A stretch of DNA of 64,000 nt, taken from NCBI GenBank assembly GCA_963664605.1, contig OY761536.1:2418001-2482000 (forward strand). Direction: 5' to 3'. Positions 53,184-62,401 of the stretch are shown here, piece after piece. Made by a program: the position numbers and the translations under genes. The stretch is from JAHOYW01 sp963664605. GTDB lineage: Bacteria > Verrucomicrobiota > Lentisphaeria > Victivallales > Victivallaceae. The notes beneath the pieces are model-generated. The model saw nothing but the letters and a program-made list of their open reading frames with translations, made no database searches and was not told where the DNA came from. Position 1 is the stretch's first letter. Each line of letters starts with the position of its first letter.

Positions 53184-55730
53184 ATGAAATATTTGAATGA
53201 ACCAGAACAACCAAGTCCAAAAGATTGGAAGTTTATAGAAGAACTATCCAGCCCTGTAAACTGGCATTTTAACTGGACGCGTACTGCTTCTAAAAAAAAT
53301 GAGGCGGATTTAAGCTCGGGGGTAGAAATAAGCAATTGTTTCCCTGATAATAATTTGGAAACTGCTTTTGAAGACTTGAACAGCTTCTTTACGGCTGCAA
53401 AAATCAGTATTGACGGAAAATACAGAATCAGTATCAAAAAAGCTGACAGCGCCTGTTTTGAAGCATATCGTCTTGACATTAAATCTGATTCCTGCACAAT
53501 TCAGGCTAATGATTCCGAAGGAGTCCGGCGTGCCGTATATTATTTAGAGGATTTGCTTTTAAGTTCCGATGGACCGTTTTTGAAATTGAGTGTTATTAAA
53601 CGCAAACCCTGGTTGAAATCACGTATCTCCCGTTGCTTCTTCGGTCCGATAAAACGCCCGCCGCTGAACCGGGATGAGTTGCTGGATGATGTGGATTACT
53701 ATCCGGATGAATACTTAAATCGCCTGGCGCATGAAGGTATAAACGGTTTGTGGCTAACGATTTCCTTTAGCGATTTGTGTAAAACCTCAATTACTGACTT
53801 AGCTCCAGACGCGGAAAAACGTTTGACAAAGCTACGCGGAACTGTAGCAAAATGTCTGCGTTACGGTATAAAAACTTATATTTTTTGTATCGAACCCCAT
53901 GCCATGGCATCAGATGAACTTGTTAAAATCCAATGTACCAAGCCTGACAAAAATAGGAATTTCTTTTGTCCATTTTCTGACATTGCGCAAAAATACCTTT
54001 ATGAGTCAACAAACTGGATATTTTCACAGGTTCCCGGCCTTGGCGGTATGATTAATATCAGTCATGGCGAACGCCCGACAACCTGCGCCAGTGTTAGTTT
54101 TGATAAAGCTTGTCCAGTATTTCCTGAAAAAACTCCCGGAGACGTAATTGCCGCCACTTTAGAACCAATGGCGAAAGGAATACATGATGCCGCACCAAAC
54201 GCTGAATTAATAAGCTGGTTATACGTTCCGGATAACAATCCAGGAGGGGCAAAAGCCCCTTCCCAACTGCTTGATATCGCGGAAAAATTACCGAAAAATA
54301 TAATTCTGCAATATAATTTTGAATCAGGCGGCAGCAAGAAGCAGCTTGGTAAAGAACGTCATGCCGGCGATTACTGGTTATCCTACGTCGGTCCCAGCGA
54401 AAAATTCAAAAACATAACGCGAAAAGCTCAAGATTACGGCAAAGAAGTTTCAGCGAAAATCCAAGTTGGCTGTTCGCATGAAGTCGCGACGGTACCACTG
54501 GTGCCGGTGCCGGGCCTGCTTTACAGAAAATACAAAGCCATGCATGAGCTTGGAGTGTCGCACGTCATGCAATGCTGGTTTTTTGGTAACTATCCAGGAA
54601 TTATGAATAAAGCCGCTGGCGAGTTGGCATTTGAAGACTTTACTGATTCCGAAGAAGATTTCCTGCGTCGTTTAGCTACTCCTGAATGGGGGAAAGATGC
54701 ATGCCAGGTAGTAAAAGCCTGGCGTTTGTTTACTGACGCCTACTCGAATTATCCGCTTGATAATATGTTTCAATATTACGGGCCAATGCATGATGGCGTT
54801 GTTTGGCCTTTATACTTGAAACCGGTAGATGAACCTTTGGCACCGACCTGGAAGCTTGAGTATGGAACCAGCGGTGACCGTTATGGTGAGTGTCTTGGAG
54901 CTTTTGCTTTAAAGGAGGTTTTGAGCTTATGCGAAGAGCTTTCTAATAAATGGCATAATGGATTAGAAATTTTACAAAAATTACCGGCAGTTTCAAAAGA
55001 ACGCCGGGAAGACATTGCTTTGGCGAAAACTTTGGATATTCAGTTTTGTTCCGGTTTGAATATTTTAAGATTTTATGAGCTACGTGACAGATTGCTGCAA
55101 AAAAACGGCAAAGACGGGCTTAATATTTTAAGCCGGATGCGGGAAATAGTGTTAGCTGAAATCACTAATTCAACTTGTTTGATTGAACTCTGTAAAGCAG
55201 ATTCCCGTTTTGGCTTTCATCCGGAAGCGGAAGGCTATAAATATTTCCCGGAAAAACTGAAATGGCGGATTAAACTTCTGAACAGCCTGCTTGAGGAAGA
55301 TTTCCCGGAAATTCAAAAGCGTTTGAATTCTGAAGAGTCAGCATTTGTTGAAAAGCATTCAAAATCGTATAACTGTAATAGCGGTAAATATGAACAAACC
55401 CCGGATTTTGCCTGGAAGGCTAGTTATAAACCGGGGAAACTCAAAATCTCAATAAATAATTATGCAAAAACAAAAGGTGAAGAGTTTAGGATATTTCTTG
55501 AGGCTAAACCTTTTCATCCTCCACAACATATTCTGTTGAAAAATATAAATGAAATTGAAATTCCGCTTGATGCAGAGAGCAGTAAAGTTGGTTTTAATAT
55601 TTTTAAAACAAACAAAACAGATTCAGGTTCATACAACGGCTGGCAAACATTCCACCCTATGAACAGTCGTCTTGTTTTAGGAGACTATAATCCTCACAAT
55701 AAAGGCAAATTGATTTTAGTAAAAGAATAA
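53184..55730 (+). CDS. GH20-like glycosidase candidate (with GH20b-type N-terminal domain)
   Basis: ATG 53184, five bases after the stop of the remnant, gives 848 aa; a longer frame from 53127 reads through the remnant and is rejected. The N-terminal ~130 residues look like the zincin-like GH20b/alpha-glucuronidase N-domain (CTIQANDSEGVRRAVYYLED). A barrel follows (YLNRLAHEGINGLWLTISFS, CLRYGIKTYIFCIEPHAMA, GLGGMINISHGERPTTCASV). A helical C-terminal region ends with a beta-domain. No signal peptide is seen. HGER near residue 293 may hold the acid residue, as no GGDE motif is present. The exact family is uncertain. Confidence 0.72.
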   Translation: MKYLNEPEQPSPKDWKFIEELSSPVNWHFNWTRTASKKNEADLSSGVEISNCFPDNNLETAFEDLNSFFTAAKISIDGKYRISIKKADSACFEAYRLDIKSDSCTIQANDSEGVRRAVYYLEDLLLSSDGPFLKLSVIKRKPWLKSRISRCFFGPIKRPPLNRDELLDDVDYYPDEYLNRLAHEGINGLWLTISFSDLCKTSITDLAPDAEKRLTKLRGTVAKCLRYGIKTYIFCIEPHAMASDELVKIQCTKPDKNRNFFCPFSDIAQKYLYESTNWIFSQVPGLGGMINISHGERPTTCASVSFDKACPVFPEKTPGDVIAATLEPMAKGIHDAAPNAELISWLYVPDNNPGGAKAPSQLLDIAEKLPKNIILQYNFESGGSKKQLGKERHAGDYWLSYVGPSEKFKNITRKAQDYGKEVSAKIQVGCSHEVATVPLVPVPGLLYRKYKAMHELGVSHVMQCWFFGNYPGIMNKAAGELAFEDFTDSEEDFLRRLATPEWGKDACQVVKAWRLFTDAYSNYPLDNMFQYYGPMHDGVVWPLYLKPVDEPLAPTWKLEYGTSGDRYGECLGAFALKEVLSLCEELSNKWHNGLEILQKLPAVSKERREDIALAKTLDIQFCSGLNILRFYELRDRLLQKNGKDGLNILSRMREIVLAEITNSTCLIELCKADSRFGFHPEAEGYKYFPEKLKWRIKLLNSLLEEDFPEIQKRLNSEESAFVEKHSKSYNCNSGKYEQTPDFAWKASYKPGKLKISINNYAKTKGEEFRIFLEAKPFHPPQHILLKNINEIEIPLDAESSKVGFNIFKTNKTDSGSYNGWQTFHPMNSRLVLGDYNPHNKGKLILVKE

Positions 55731-55764
55731 TTAATCGAAAACTAAATAAAAAGAGGATGCAAAA

Positions 55765-57321
55765 ATGAACAAAATAATATTAACAGCACTTGCTGTATTC
55801 TGTTTTATTGTCAGCACCAAAGGTGATGTCGTAGAAAAAGAAAAAATACAGGTGTTAAAAAACAAACAAAATGTCTATATCCGGAGCTATTTTTCGCCAG
55901 ACAAGGATGTTGTCGTCAGTATTAGGCAAGGACGCAACGGGCAAATCAGCTTCAAGGATGCCAGGCTGATTGACAAAGGCGTGCCAATGAATGAAAAAAG
56001 CTGCAAACAGGGTTCGTTGATCCATAACGCCGCTGATGATTGTACGCCATGGTCTCTGAACAAAACTTATATCGGGGCCAATCATGGACTATTTGGGGTT
56101 CTTGAGCTCACCGTCAAGCAGGATGGCCTGAAGGAGGCTGATATTGGCTCAGAATGGACTGACGCAAAAGGACAGAAGTTTTATCTGATAAAAATCTGTG
56201 ACAAGGATAAAATCTGGATACTTTCTGAAAACCTAGGTAAAGGTGAAATTTGGAAATTTAATACTAAACTCAACGGCAAAGAACTGACTGGAAATGGCAA
56301 GAAACTGAAAATAGCAGCCTTGAAGCGAACTCAGCTTGTCCCGAGTTGCCGGATTCAAAAACAGGAATACTTGATTAACGGCAAAGAGCCGTTGCCTGAC
56401 GGCAAAGTGATTACTTGCGATTTTCTGGATATTATAGATATTTACGATATTATCGCTCCTGATTCATTGCTGGATAAAATTATAAAGAATCCAGGGAAAA
56501 ATGTAAAATTCAATTCTAAAGATTTGGATTCAATATTAACAAATAATATCGTGTATCGTTTTCAACCGCGCGGAGCGTGTACCATATTGCACAACTCAAC
56601 CATCAACCGCAAGTTCAATCTGGGATACATGGGGTTTATTCAGACTGGACAGTTGAACAGAGGCGGTTTTGATACGTACGAATACCACATTCCAAAAACT
56701 GTGCCGTTTGAATTAAAAGGGACAAAATATGACTTCTCAGGATTTCAGGATTTCTCAACAAAAGTGAAAACACCGTTGAATTTCACCATAGCGTCAAAAA
56801 GCCTGGCAGACCCAAAGAATCTACCTGACCGCTGGATTCAGTTTCTCGGCAGAAAGCAAAACGGGAAAACCAAACGAGAAGTAGCTTATGCGATAGGTTA
56901 TTCATTATTTGAAGGCATAACCCGCCCGGCAGAACGTGCTGCAAATAACGTCAGAGCCTGCATGATCTATACATCAAACAAAACATATCCCTCGGCAATC
57001 TCCTACAAAGCCGCTGTTCCAGTTGGCACAAAACTAAAATGTCTGGCGTATCGACAGTATTTTTCTCCATCTGATTTAAGTGCTAAAGCATCCAGTGCAT
57101 ACATCCATAAACAGCATGATTCCTGGGTGCTCTATCTACATTATCACCAGCCGGTCAATAAGGATATCATTAAACTTCCAGCAAACTTGACTGGTAAAAA
57201 GGTATCCGTAATTGAAAAAACACCAGCGGTAAAAATTCTTTCAGGAGAAACCGTTCCTGACCGGGGAATCACGGTCTCATCAGAGAACAAACGTGGATAT
57301 ATTGTCCTGAAAATTAACTAA
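55765..57321 (+). CDS. Secreted hypothetical protein
   Basis: This is a 518-aa protein with a signal peptide (MNKIILTALAVFCFIVSTKG). The mature part is rich in beta-strand-like segments (QNVYIRSYFSPDKDVVVSIR, KTYIGANHGLFGVLELTV, WVLYLHYHQPVNKDIIKLPA). I recognise no family or catalytic motif. It sits 34 bp after the glycosidase candidate and 34 bp before a ceramidase-like gene, so it is probably one operon. An AGAGGATG site precedes the start. Confidence 0.72.
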   Translation: MNKIILTALAVFCFIVSTKGDVVEKEKIQVLKNKQNVYIRSYFSPDKDVVVSIRQGRNGQISFKDARLIDKGVPMNEKSCKQGSLIHNAADDCTPWSLNKTYIGANHGLFGVLELTVKQDGLKEADIGSEWTDAKGQKFYLIKICDKDKIWILSENLGKGEIWKFNTKLNGKELTGNGKKLKIAALKRTQLVPSCRIQKQEYLINGKEPLPDGKVITCDFLDIIDIYDIIAPDSLLDKIIKNPGKNVKFNSKDLDSILTNNIVYRFQPRGACTILHNSTINRKFNLGYMGFIQTGQLNRGGFDTYEYHIPKTVPFELKGTKYDFSGFQDFSTKVKTPLNFTIASKSLADPKNLPDRWIQFLGRKQNGKTKREVAYAIGYSLFEGITRPAERAANNVRACMIYTSNKTYPSAISYKAAVPVGTKLKCLAYRQYFSPSDLSAKASSAYIHKQHDSWVLYLHYHQPVNKDIIKLPANLTGKKVSVIEKTPAVKILSGETVPDRGITVSSENKRGYIVLKIN

Positions 57322-57355
57322 GCTTAATTAGTAATTAAGAATATCAATATAAAAT

Positions 57356-58666
57356 ATGGAATTAAATATGGTTGGATTAGCATCAGTAGATATTACCCCG
57401 GATTTCACAACCAGGCTGGCTGGTTACAACCGTAGTATCCCACGCGAGAGTGAAGGTGTGCATGATAGAATTTTCGCCAAAGCAATATCAATAGAAAAAG
57501 ATGACTGCACAGTTGTTATTCTAAGTGTTCCTGCCGTGGATATTGAAATCAGCAGTGTAAAAATTATTCGTTCAGAAACAAGCACAGCATTGAATATTCC
57601 TGAACAAAATATACTTGTTCACGCTACGCATTCCCATTCATGTCCGAGAAGTGAAGGGAAATATAAAAAATTCCTTGAACAAAAATGTGTGGAATGCATA
57701 AAGAAATCTTTTACAAACCGTTTTCATGGAAAAGTTGCTTGGGGCAGAACTACAGTCAGCGAATGCGGTAAAAACAGAAGACGGCTGCTATATGGCGGTT
57801 TGCCTGTAGATCCAGAAGTTATAGTAATGAAAATAGAAGATAAAAATGGGAATCTAAAGGCTGTCGTTTATAATTATGCATGTCATTGTACGGTTTTAGG
57901 TGTTGACAACAAATTGATAAGCGAAGATTGGGTGTATTTCGCCAACGAACTGATCAAACAGCAAAAAGGTTCCGATGTAATTTCTGTATTTATACAAGGG
58001 GCATCAGGAGACATCAATCCCGGCTATAGTGCTGGACTTTCGGCTGTTGGCGCCAAAATCCCAACTAGAACATGGAATGAAGCTCAAAGAATCGGAGAAA
58101 AAATCGGAGAAGCAGTACTTGCAACTCTTGATGAAATAGTTGCGGAAGAAATTATTAATCTCAAGTCAGCTACTCATAGTTTCAAGCTTCCTGTACGGAC
58201 AGATTATCCAATAAGTCTGGGGCAAGCCAAAGAACAAGCCAAGCAGGCTGAGAGAAAACTGGAGCAGTTAAAAAACTCAAGGAATAAGAGTGAGACAAAG
58301 CTTGATGAAGCAAAAATGAAATTATTTTTCGCTTCTCTGGTAAAGAGCGGAGCTGAAAATTTTTACAGTGGCAAGTGGGGCAAGGAATTGCGGGCAGAAG
58401 TTCAGGCAATATGTATAAACAACAATATAATAGCGACTTTACCGGGGGAAGTATTCTGCGAAGATGGCATGAATCTGAAAAATAATTCTCCAGCAAAGCA
58501 TACTATGATTGCGGAATTGTCCAACGCTGTCGAAGCTGAAGGATATATTCCAACGGCCAATGCTTATGAAGAGGGTGATTATGAAGTATACTGTTCACGC
58601 TACCATCAAGACGCTGCGGGTATTTTAATTAAAGAATCTTTAAAAAATATCAACAACATCATATAA
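57356..58666 (+). CDS. Neutral/alkaline ceramidase-like hydrolase
   Basis: This is a 436-aa protein with the N-terminal domain of neutral ceramidases: VGLASVDITPDFTTRLAGYN, VHDRIFAKAISIE, HATHSHSCPRS (zinc His), YNYACHCTVLG and FIQGASGDINPGY. The family is zinc-dependent and amide-cleaving in eukaryotes; in this bacterial group the proteins are numerous and lie in sugar loci, where their substrate is unknown. The second half (coiled LGQAKEQAKQAERKLEQLK) is shorter than in true ceramidases. It has a convergent paralogue at 58767. Confidence 0.85.
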   Translation: MELNMVGLASVDITPDFTTRLAGYNRSIPRESEGVHDRIFAKAISIEKDDCTVVILSVPAVDIEISSVKIIRSETSTALNIPEQNILVHATHSHSCPRSEGKYKKFLEQKCVECIKKSFTNRFHGKVAWGRTTVSECGKNRRRLLYGGLPVDPEVIVMKIEDKNGNLKAVVYNYACHCTVLGVDNKLISEDWVYFANELIKQQKGSDVISVFIQGASGDINPGYSAGLSAVGAKIPTRTWNEAQRIGEKIGEAVLATLDEIVAEEIINLKSATHSFKLPVRTDYPISLGQAKEQAKQAERKLEQLKNSRNKSETKLDEAKMKLFFASLVKSGAENFYSGKWGKELRAEVQAICINNNIIATLPGEVFCEDGMNLKNNSPAKHTMIAELSNAVEAEGYIPTANAYEEGDYEVYCSRYHQDAAGILIKESLKNINNII

Positions 58667-58766
58667 CAGAGCAAGTGTTTTCTTATCGAAAAACATTCCA
58701 ATCATCAGTGCGGTTACTGGTAGCCTGCATATTTCATGTGTTAGTATTTTAGTGTTTATCATCTTT

Positions 58767-60209
58767 TTATTTCAATTCCGGACCTAATGCTCCGAAATTC
58801 CAAACTCTATTTGACGGTTTAATCTGTTCTCCCTTAGGAATCTCATCAGGAACAAGCGTTTCAGCTAATTTTAAACAACTATTTTTTATTTTTTGTCCCG
58901 CGTCAACTTCCAAATTAGAATATGCTGTAAGCACAGTTTCATATCCGCCGCCGTATTTAAGATCAAAAGCATCCTCAGTTGGTACATAACCGCAATTTCC
59001 ATTTGCCAATTCAACAACAAAGGTATAAGGGAAATTAGATTTTTTCTTGATATCGAGTCCGTATTGACAAAAATATTCAGACGGATTTGCCAATATCAAA
59101 GCTGGACCGATTTGCAAAGCTTGTATTTCTATATTTTTAGTCTCGGATTTCGACAGAATATAATCAAGAATCAGTCTTTCTTTGGCAAAGTGAAATTCTG
59201 TCGTTTTTTTCTCCAAAGCAATCATTGCTTGACATATTTTACGGCACTTCATAATGCTTTCTTTTGACGGTTTGCGCATCTTTAAAATGAGATTCTCGGT
59301 TTTTGCCACCAACTTAAACTCGTTGCCCTTTTCTGCCGTAAGCAATACTTTTAAGGTTTCGGCTCCAATCCTGATGCCTACATATCTAGACCATTTTTCG
59401 CCAACTTCGGTTGGACGTAAAGACTGATTGTCGACTTGGGTAATATCTCCACAGGCTCCATTGAGAAAAACTACATTCGCCTGTTCTCCCATTACTCCAC
59501 GTACTGTTTTCTCCAAGTAATATATCCAGTCCGCAGAGATTTCATCACCATGACATGTAGCATGGCAGGCATAATTAACAATGCAGCCGATTAACTGATC
59601 ATTTTCATCCCAGGCCGCGATTATCCCTACTTCCGGATCAACCGGTCCAGCAGGTTCAACGATTTCCGGGTTGCATTTGCCAGGGTGAGTCGCGATTTTT
59701 CCACTTTTCAGCTTAAAACAGCGATTAAATGCTACTTGATCTTCAATTCCACTACCAATCGAGAGTTTTACATCACACTTACGTTGATTTGCCATGCAGA
59801 CTGCACTTGTAATCTGACTTACAACGTGGGTTTCATAATCAATATTCAGACTGCTGCTTTCCTCAAGAGCAAGATGTTTGATTAATTCTGGGGCATCTTG
59901 TAAATCTTCTTCGCAAAATCCCCAAAGCGGACCACCTGAATGTGTATGGCTGGCTGCAAGCAATATATTCTTGTCTTCAATACCGCACTTTTCTTTTATA
60001 GCTGTTTTGGTTTTTTGAACAGTTCTATTCTCCAAAATGCAAGTATCTATTCCTACAATAGCAATGCGTTCACTGCCATCGTCAAGGACGCACGCCCTGA
60101 CTTTTAAAGTATCGTGAATGTTGGAATGATATAATTTATAATAAGTAGCCGGACGCTCCATCCCGATTGCTGGTGTAATGTTATTTTCATGAAATCCTGC
60201 TTTAATCAT
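58767..60209 (-). CDS. Neutral/alkaline ceramidase-like hydrolase
   Basis: This is a 480-aa relative of the gene at 57356: KAGFHENNITPAIGMERPAT, LKVRACVLDDGSERIAIVGI, AASHTHSGGPLW, NYACHATCHG, FLNGACGDITQVD and VELANGNCGYVPTEDAFDLK, all family positions including the zinc-binding His residues. It starts five bases after the stop of the Gfo/Idh gene, so both form a leftward operon. It converges on its paralogue with about 100 bp between the stops, where no clear terminator is seen. Confidence 0.87.
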   Translation of the reverse strand: MIKAGFHENNITPAIGMERPATYYKLYHSNIHDTLKVRACVLDDGSERIAIVGIDTCILENRTVQKTKTAIKEKCGIEDKNILLAASHTHSGGPLWGFCEEDLQDAPELIKHLALEESSSLNIDYETHVVSQITSAVCMANQRKCDVKLSIGSGIEDQVAFNRCFKLKSGKIATHPGKCNPEIVEPAGPVDPEVGIIAAWDENDQLIGCIVNYACHATCHGDEISADWIYYLEKTVRGVMGEQANVVFLNGACGDITQVDNQSLRPTEVGEKWSRYVGIRIGAETLKVLLTAEKGNEFKLVAKTENLILKMRKPSKESIMKCRKICQAMIALEKKTTEFHFAKERLILDYILSKSETKNIEIQALQIGPALILANPSEYFCQYGLDIKKKSNFPYTFVVELANGNCGYVPTEDAFDLKYGGGYETVLTAYSNLEVDAGQKIKNSCLKLAETLVPDEIPKGEQIKPSNRVWNFGALGPELK

Positions 60210-60213
60210 TTTA

Positions 60214-61230
60214 CTACCCTGTAAAGTTGTTCTTTACTTTAACTTTAGTTCCGATTTTCGCTGACTCAACCGCTGCAATGCATGCCGCTACGGTTTTTGC
60301 ACCTTCGACAGCATCTGCCTTTAAGGGCTTGTCCTTCAAAATCGCGTCAACCATATCTGCGACTTCACCCTCAACATTGTGATTGTCGACACGAACGGGA
60401 AATGTCGCAAATCCATTATGACCTATAATAGTAGAAAACACACGTATACTATCACTCATATTATCACAAATAATAGTTCCCTCTGTACCATAAAACACGC
60501 TACGCATTGTATAGGGGCGTCTCAATCCTATAGAACACATTACCTTGCCAATCACATCATTTTTAAATTTAAAAAGCGACATATAGGCATCATTAACTGG
60601 CCAGTCCTTCAAACACTTATGATTACCATACGCAAAAGCTTCTTCAATATCTTCTCCGACTATCCAGCGAATTAGATCGACTGCATGACACGCTCCTCCA
60701 ATAAAAGGATCACGTCGTGCATCAACACGCCAGTCATCTTTACCTCTTGCATGAGAATAATTATGAGCATATTCACTTTCCACCATAAAAAGCTCACCAA
60801 TATCACCATGCTTTATCATTTTACGCGCAAGCATAAATGCCGGAGTAAAACGAGTCGGATGTCCTGTCATGAATATTTGTCCTGTTTTATTAGCAGTTTC
60901 AATAATTGCTTCCGCTTCTTCCAAATTTAGGGTCATGGGTTTTTCACAGATTACATGCTTACCAGCTTTCATTGCTGCAATAGCTTGCTCAGCGTGATAA
61001 TAATCTGGAGTAGTAATAGAAACAACATCAATTTCCGGATTGGCAAGAACATCGCGATAATCGGTAACTGCAACTGGTACATTAAACTCCGTCTTGCGTT
61101 TCTCTAAAAGTTCTTTGTCAGTATCGCATATCATCAATAATTCTGTTTCAGGATTACTCTGATATGCTTTAATATGACGTAATCCCTCACTCACGGCTAT
61201 GACTGCTGTTCCAAGTTTTTTTTCTTTCAT
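60214..61230 (-). CDS. Gfo/Idh/MocA-family oxidoreductase
   Basis: This is a 338-aa NAD(P)-dependent oxidoreductase of normal length. KKLGTAVIAVSEGLRHIKAY replaces the usual Gly-rich first loop (the G-x-G-x-x-G is poor). VSITTPDYYHAEQAIAAMKA, HVICEKPMTLNLEEAEAI (catalytic Lys in EKP) and GGACHAVDLIRWIVGED are clear. AGGTGAT serves as ribosome site. It is divergent from the AraC gene at 61347 and co-transcribed with the ceramidase-like gene. Confidence 0.9.
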   Translation of the reverse strand: MKEKKLGTAVIAVSEGLRHIKAYQSNPETELLMICDTDKELLEKRKTEFNVPVAVTDYRDVLANPEIDVVSITTPDYYHAEQAIAAMKAGKHVICEKPMTLNLEEAEAIIETANKTGQIFMTGHPTRFTPAFMLARKMIKHGDIGELFMVESEYAHNYSHARGKDDWRVDARRDPFIGGACHAVDLIRWIVGEDIEEAFAYGNHKCLKDWPVNDAYMSLFKFKNDVIGKVMCSIGLRRPYTMRSVFYGTEGTIICDNMSDSIRVFSTIIGHNGFATFPVRVDNHNVEGEVADMVDAILKDKPLKADAVEGAKTVAACIAAVESAKIGTKVKVKNNFTG

Positions 61231-61272
61231 AATAATTTATCACCTATTTGATTGACTTTTTATTTGCTTTGC

Positions 61273-61358
61273 GTATTATATAATACAACTTGTTTTTAAT
61301 TAAAAAATAACATATATGAGCTATTTTTTGACATATTTGACTGATTATGAGCTATTTT
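61273..61358. promoter_or_regulatory. Palindrome and 12-bp direct repeats between Gfo/Idh and AraC genes
   Basis: GTATTATATAATAC (61273-61286) is a perfect palindrome. ATGAGCTATTTT occurs at 61316-61327 and again at 61347-61358, 31 bp apart, the second copy being the first codons of the AraC gene. TTGACT (61252-61257) with TATTAT 16 bp on could serve the AraC gene. Direct repeats spaced by about three helical turns fit an AraC-type binding site that would block its own gene. Confidence 0.5.
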
Positions 61359-62144
61359 AACGATATTTCTTTTATAAATATAGATAAACGACGAAAATCC
61401 TATTATGATTCTGATGTAATTATAAATAGAGATTATTCAATAGAATACATAAAAGAGGGTTCTATTATTCTTGTTACAAATGGAAAACGCTGTAAGTTAA
61501 GCGCTCCCATTGTATTCTGGATGCTTCCTGGGAACACTTATCAGTTTTTAACTGTTGATGAAAAGCCAGTCGAACACTTTTGGGTAGATTTTTACGGTTC
61601 AAGGGCTGAAAGGATGCTCGAAAGTATTAGTCAGCGTATTCCGAACGGAATGATTCAAATCACCAGAACTCTTGAACTTGAAACAATCTTTGAAAATATG
61701 ATTAAAATTTATAATAAATTTTCAATTGGGAAACGTCAAAAAGCTGTTGTTGGGTTAGAGCAACTTGCTGAAATTATCTATTCATCTGTTTTTGATGTAG
61801 CAATTTCAAAAAAACATAGATATGATTTTATTGAAGAACTCGCGCAAGAAATGAAAATTTCTCCACAGAAAAGCTTTGATTTAAAAAAAATATCTAAAAA
61901 GAATGGACTTTCCTATCATCGCTTCAGAAAACTTTTTAGGGATTACAATCATATAGCTCCCCATGATTATCTTATTGCGTGCAGAATGGATTACGCGGCA
62001 AAAATAATCAAAGAAAAAAATATTCCTATAAACGAACTAGCGGTAATATGTGGTTTTAATGAAATTAGCTGTTTCTCTCGAATGTTCAAAAAGAAAATGG
62101 GGCTTTCACCCAAAAACTACGCAAAAGCAATCAAAAGCAGATAA
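61347..62144 (+). CDS. AraC-family transcriptional regulator
   Basis: This is a 265-aa regulator. The N-terminal part is a cupin-like sensor (YIKEGSIILVTNGKRCKLSA, LPGNTYQFLTVDEKPVEHFW). The C-terminal part has both helix-turn-helices (FDLKKISKKNGLSYHRFRKL and INELAVICGFNEISCFSRMF) and ends GLSPKNYAK. No ribosome site is seen before ATG 61347, and the start lies inside a direct repeat. It probably controls the divergent Gfo/Idh-ceramidase operon. Confidence 0.9.
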   Translation: MSYFNDISFINIDKRRKSYYDSDVIINRDYSIEYIKEGSIILVTNGKRCKLSAPIVFWMLPGNTYQFLTVDEKPVEHFWVDFYGSRAERMLESISQRIPNGMIQITRTLELETIFENMIKIYNKFSIGKRQKAVVGLEQLAEIIYSSVFDVAISKKHRYDFIEELAQEMKISPQKSFDLKKISKKNGLSYHRFRKLFRDYNHIAPHDYLIACRMDYAAKIIKEKNIPINELAVICGFNEISCFSRMFKKKMGLSPKNYAKAIKSR

Positions 62145-62385
62145 CATTTAACCGAATGCTGAAAATCATTGAAGTAGTTTTAATATTTGCATATCTATTT
62201 CTTGAGTTTCGTTTGGCTTCGAACTCCTCAGCCGTATCGTTATCCAGCACATGCATTCCACCGATAAAACCGGCCCTGATCATCTCATCAGTCTCTTCTT
62301 TGAAAAAATTCAGTCCTCTGGTCATGAACATCTGTCCGATTTTCTCTTCAATGCTCATCGTTCCGATTTTTCCGGAAAATTTCAT
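62131..62385 (-). pseudogene. Truncated GH3-type glycosidase, N-terminal fragment
   Basis: This 84-aa frame starts like a GH3 beta-N-acetylhexosaminidase/glucosidase (GTMSIEEKIGQMFMTRGLNF, EETDEMIRAGFIGGMHVLDN) for about 55 residues. It then continues with unrelated residues (RYANIKTTSMIFSIRL) and stops inside the 3' end of the convergent AraC gene. The catalytic domain is missing, so a deletion removed most of the gene. It follows the (alpha/alpha)6-type gene by 16 bp. Confidence 0.7.
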
Positions 62386-62401
62386 TTCTCTGTATTACCT
62401 T

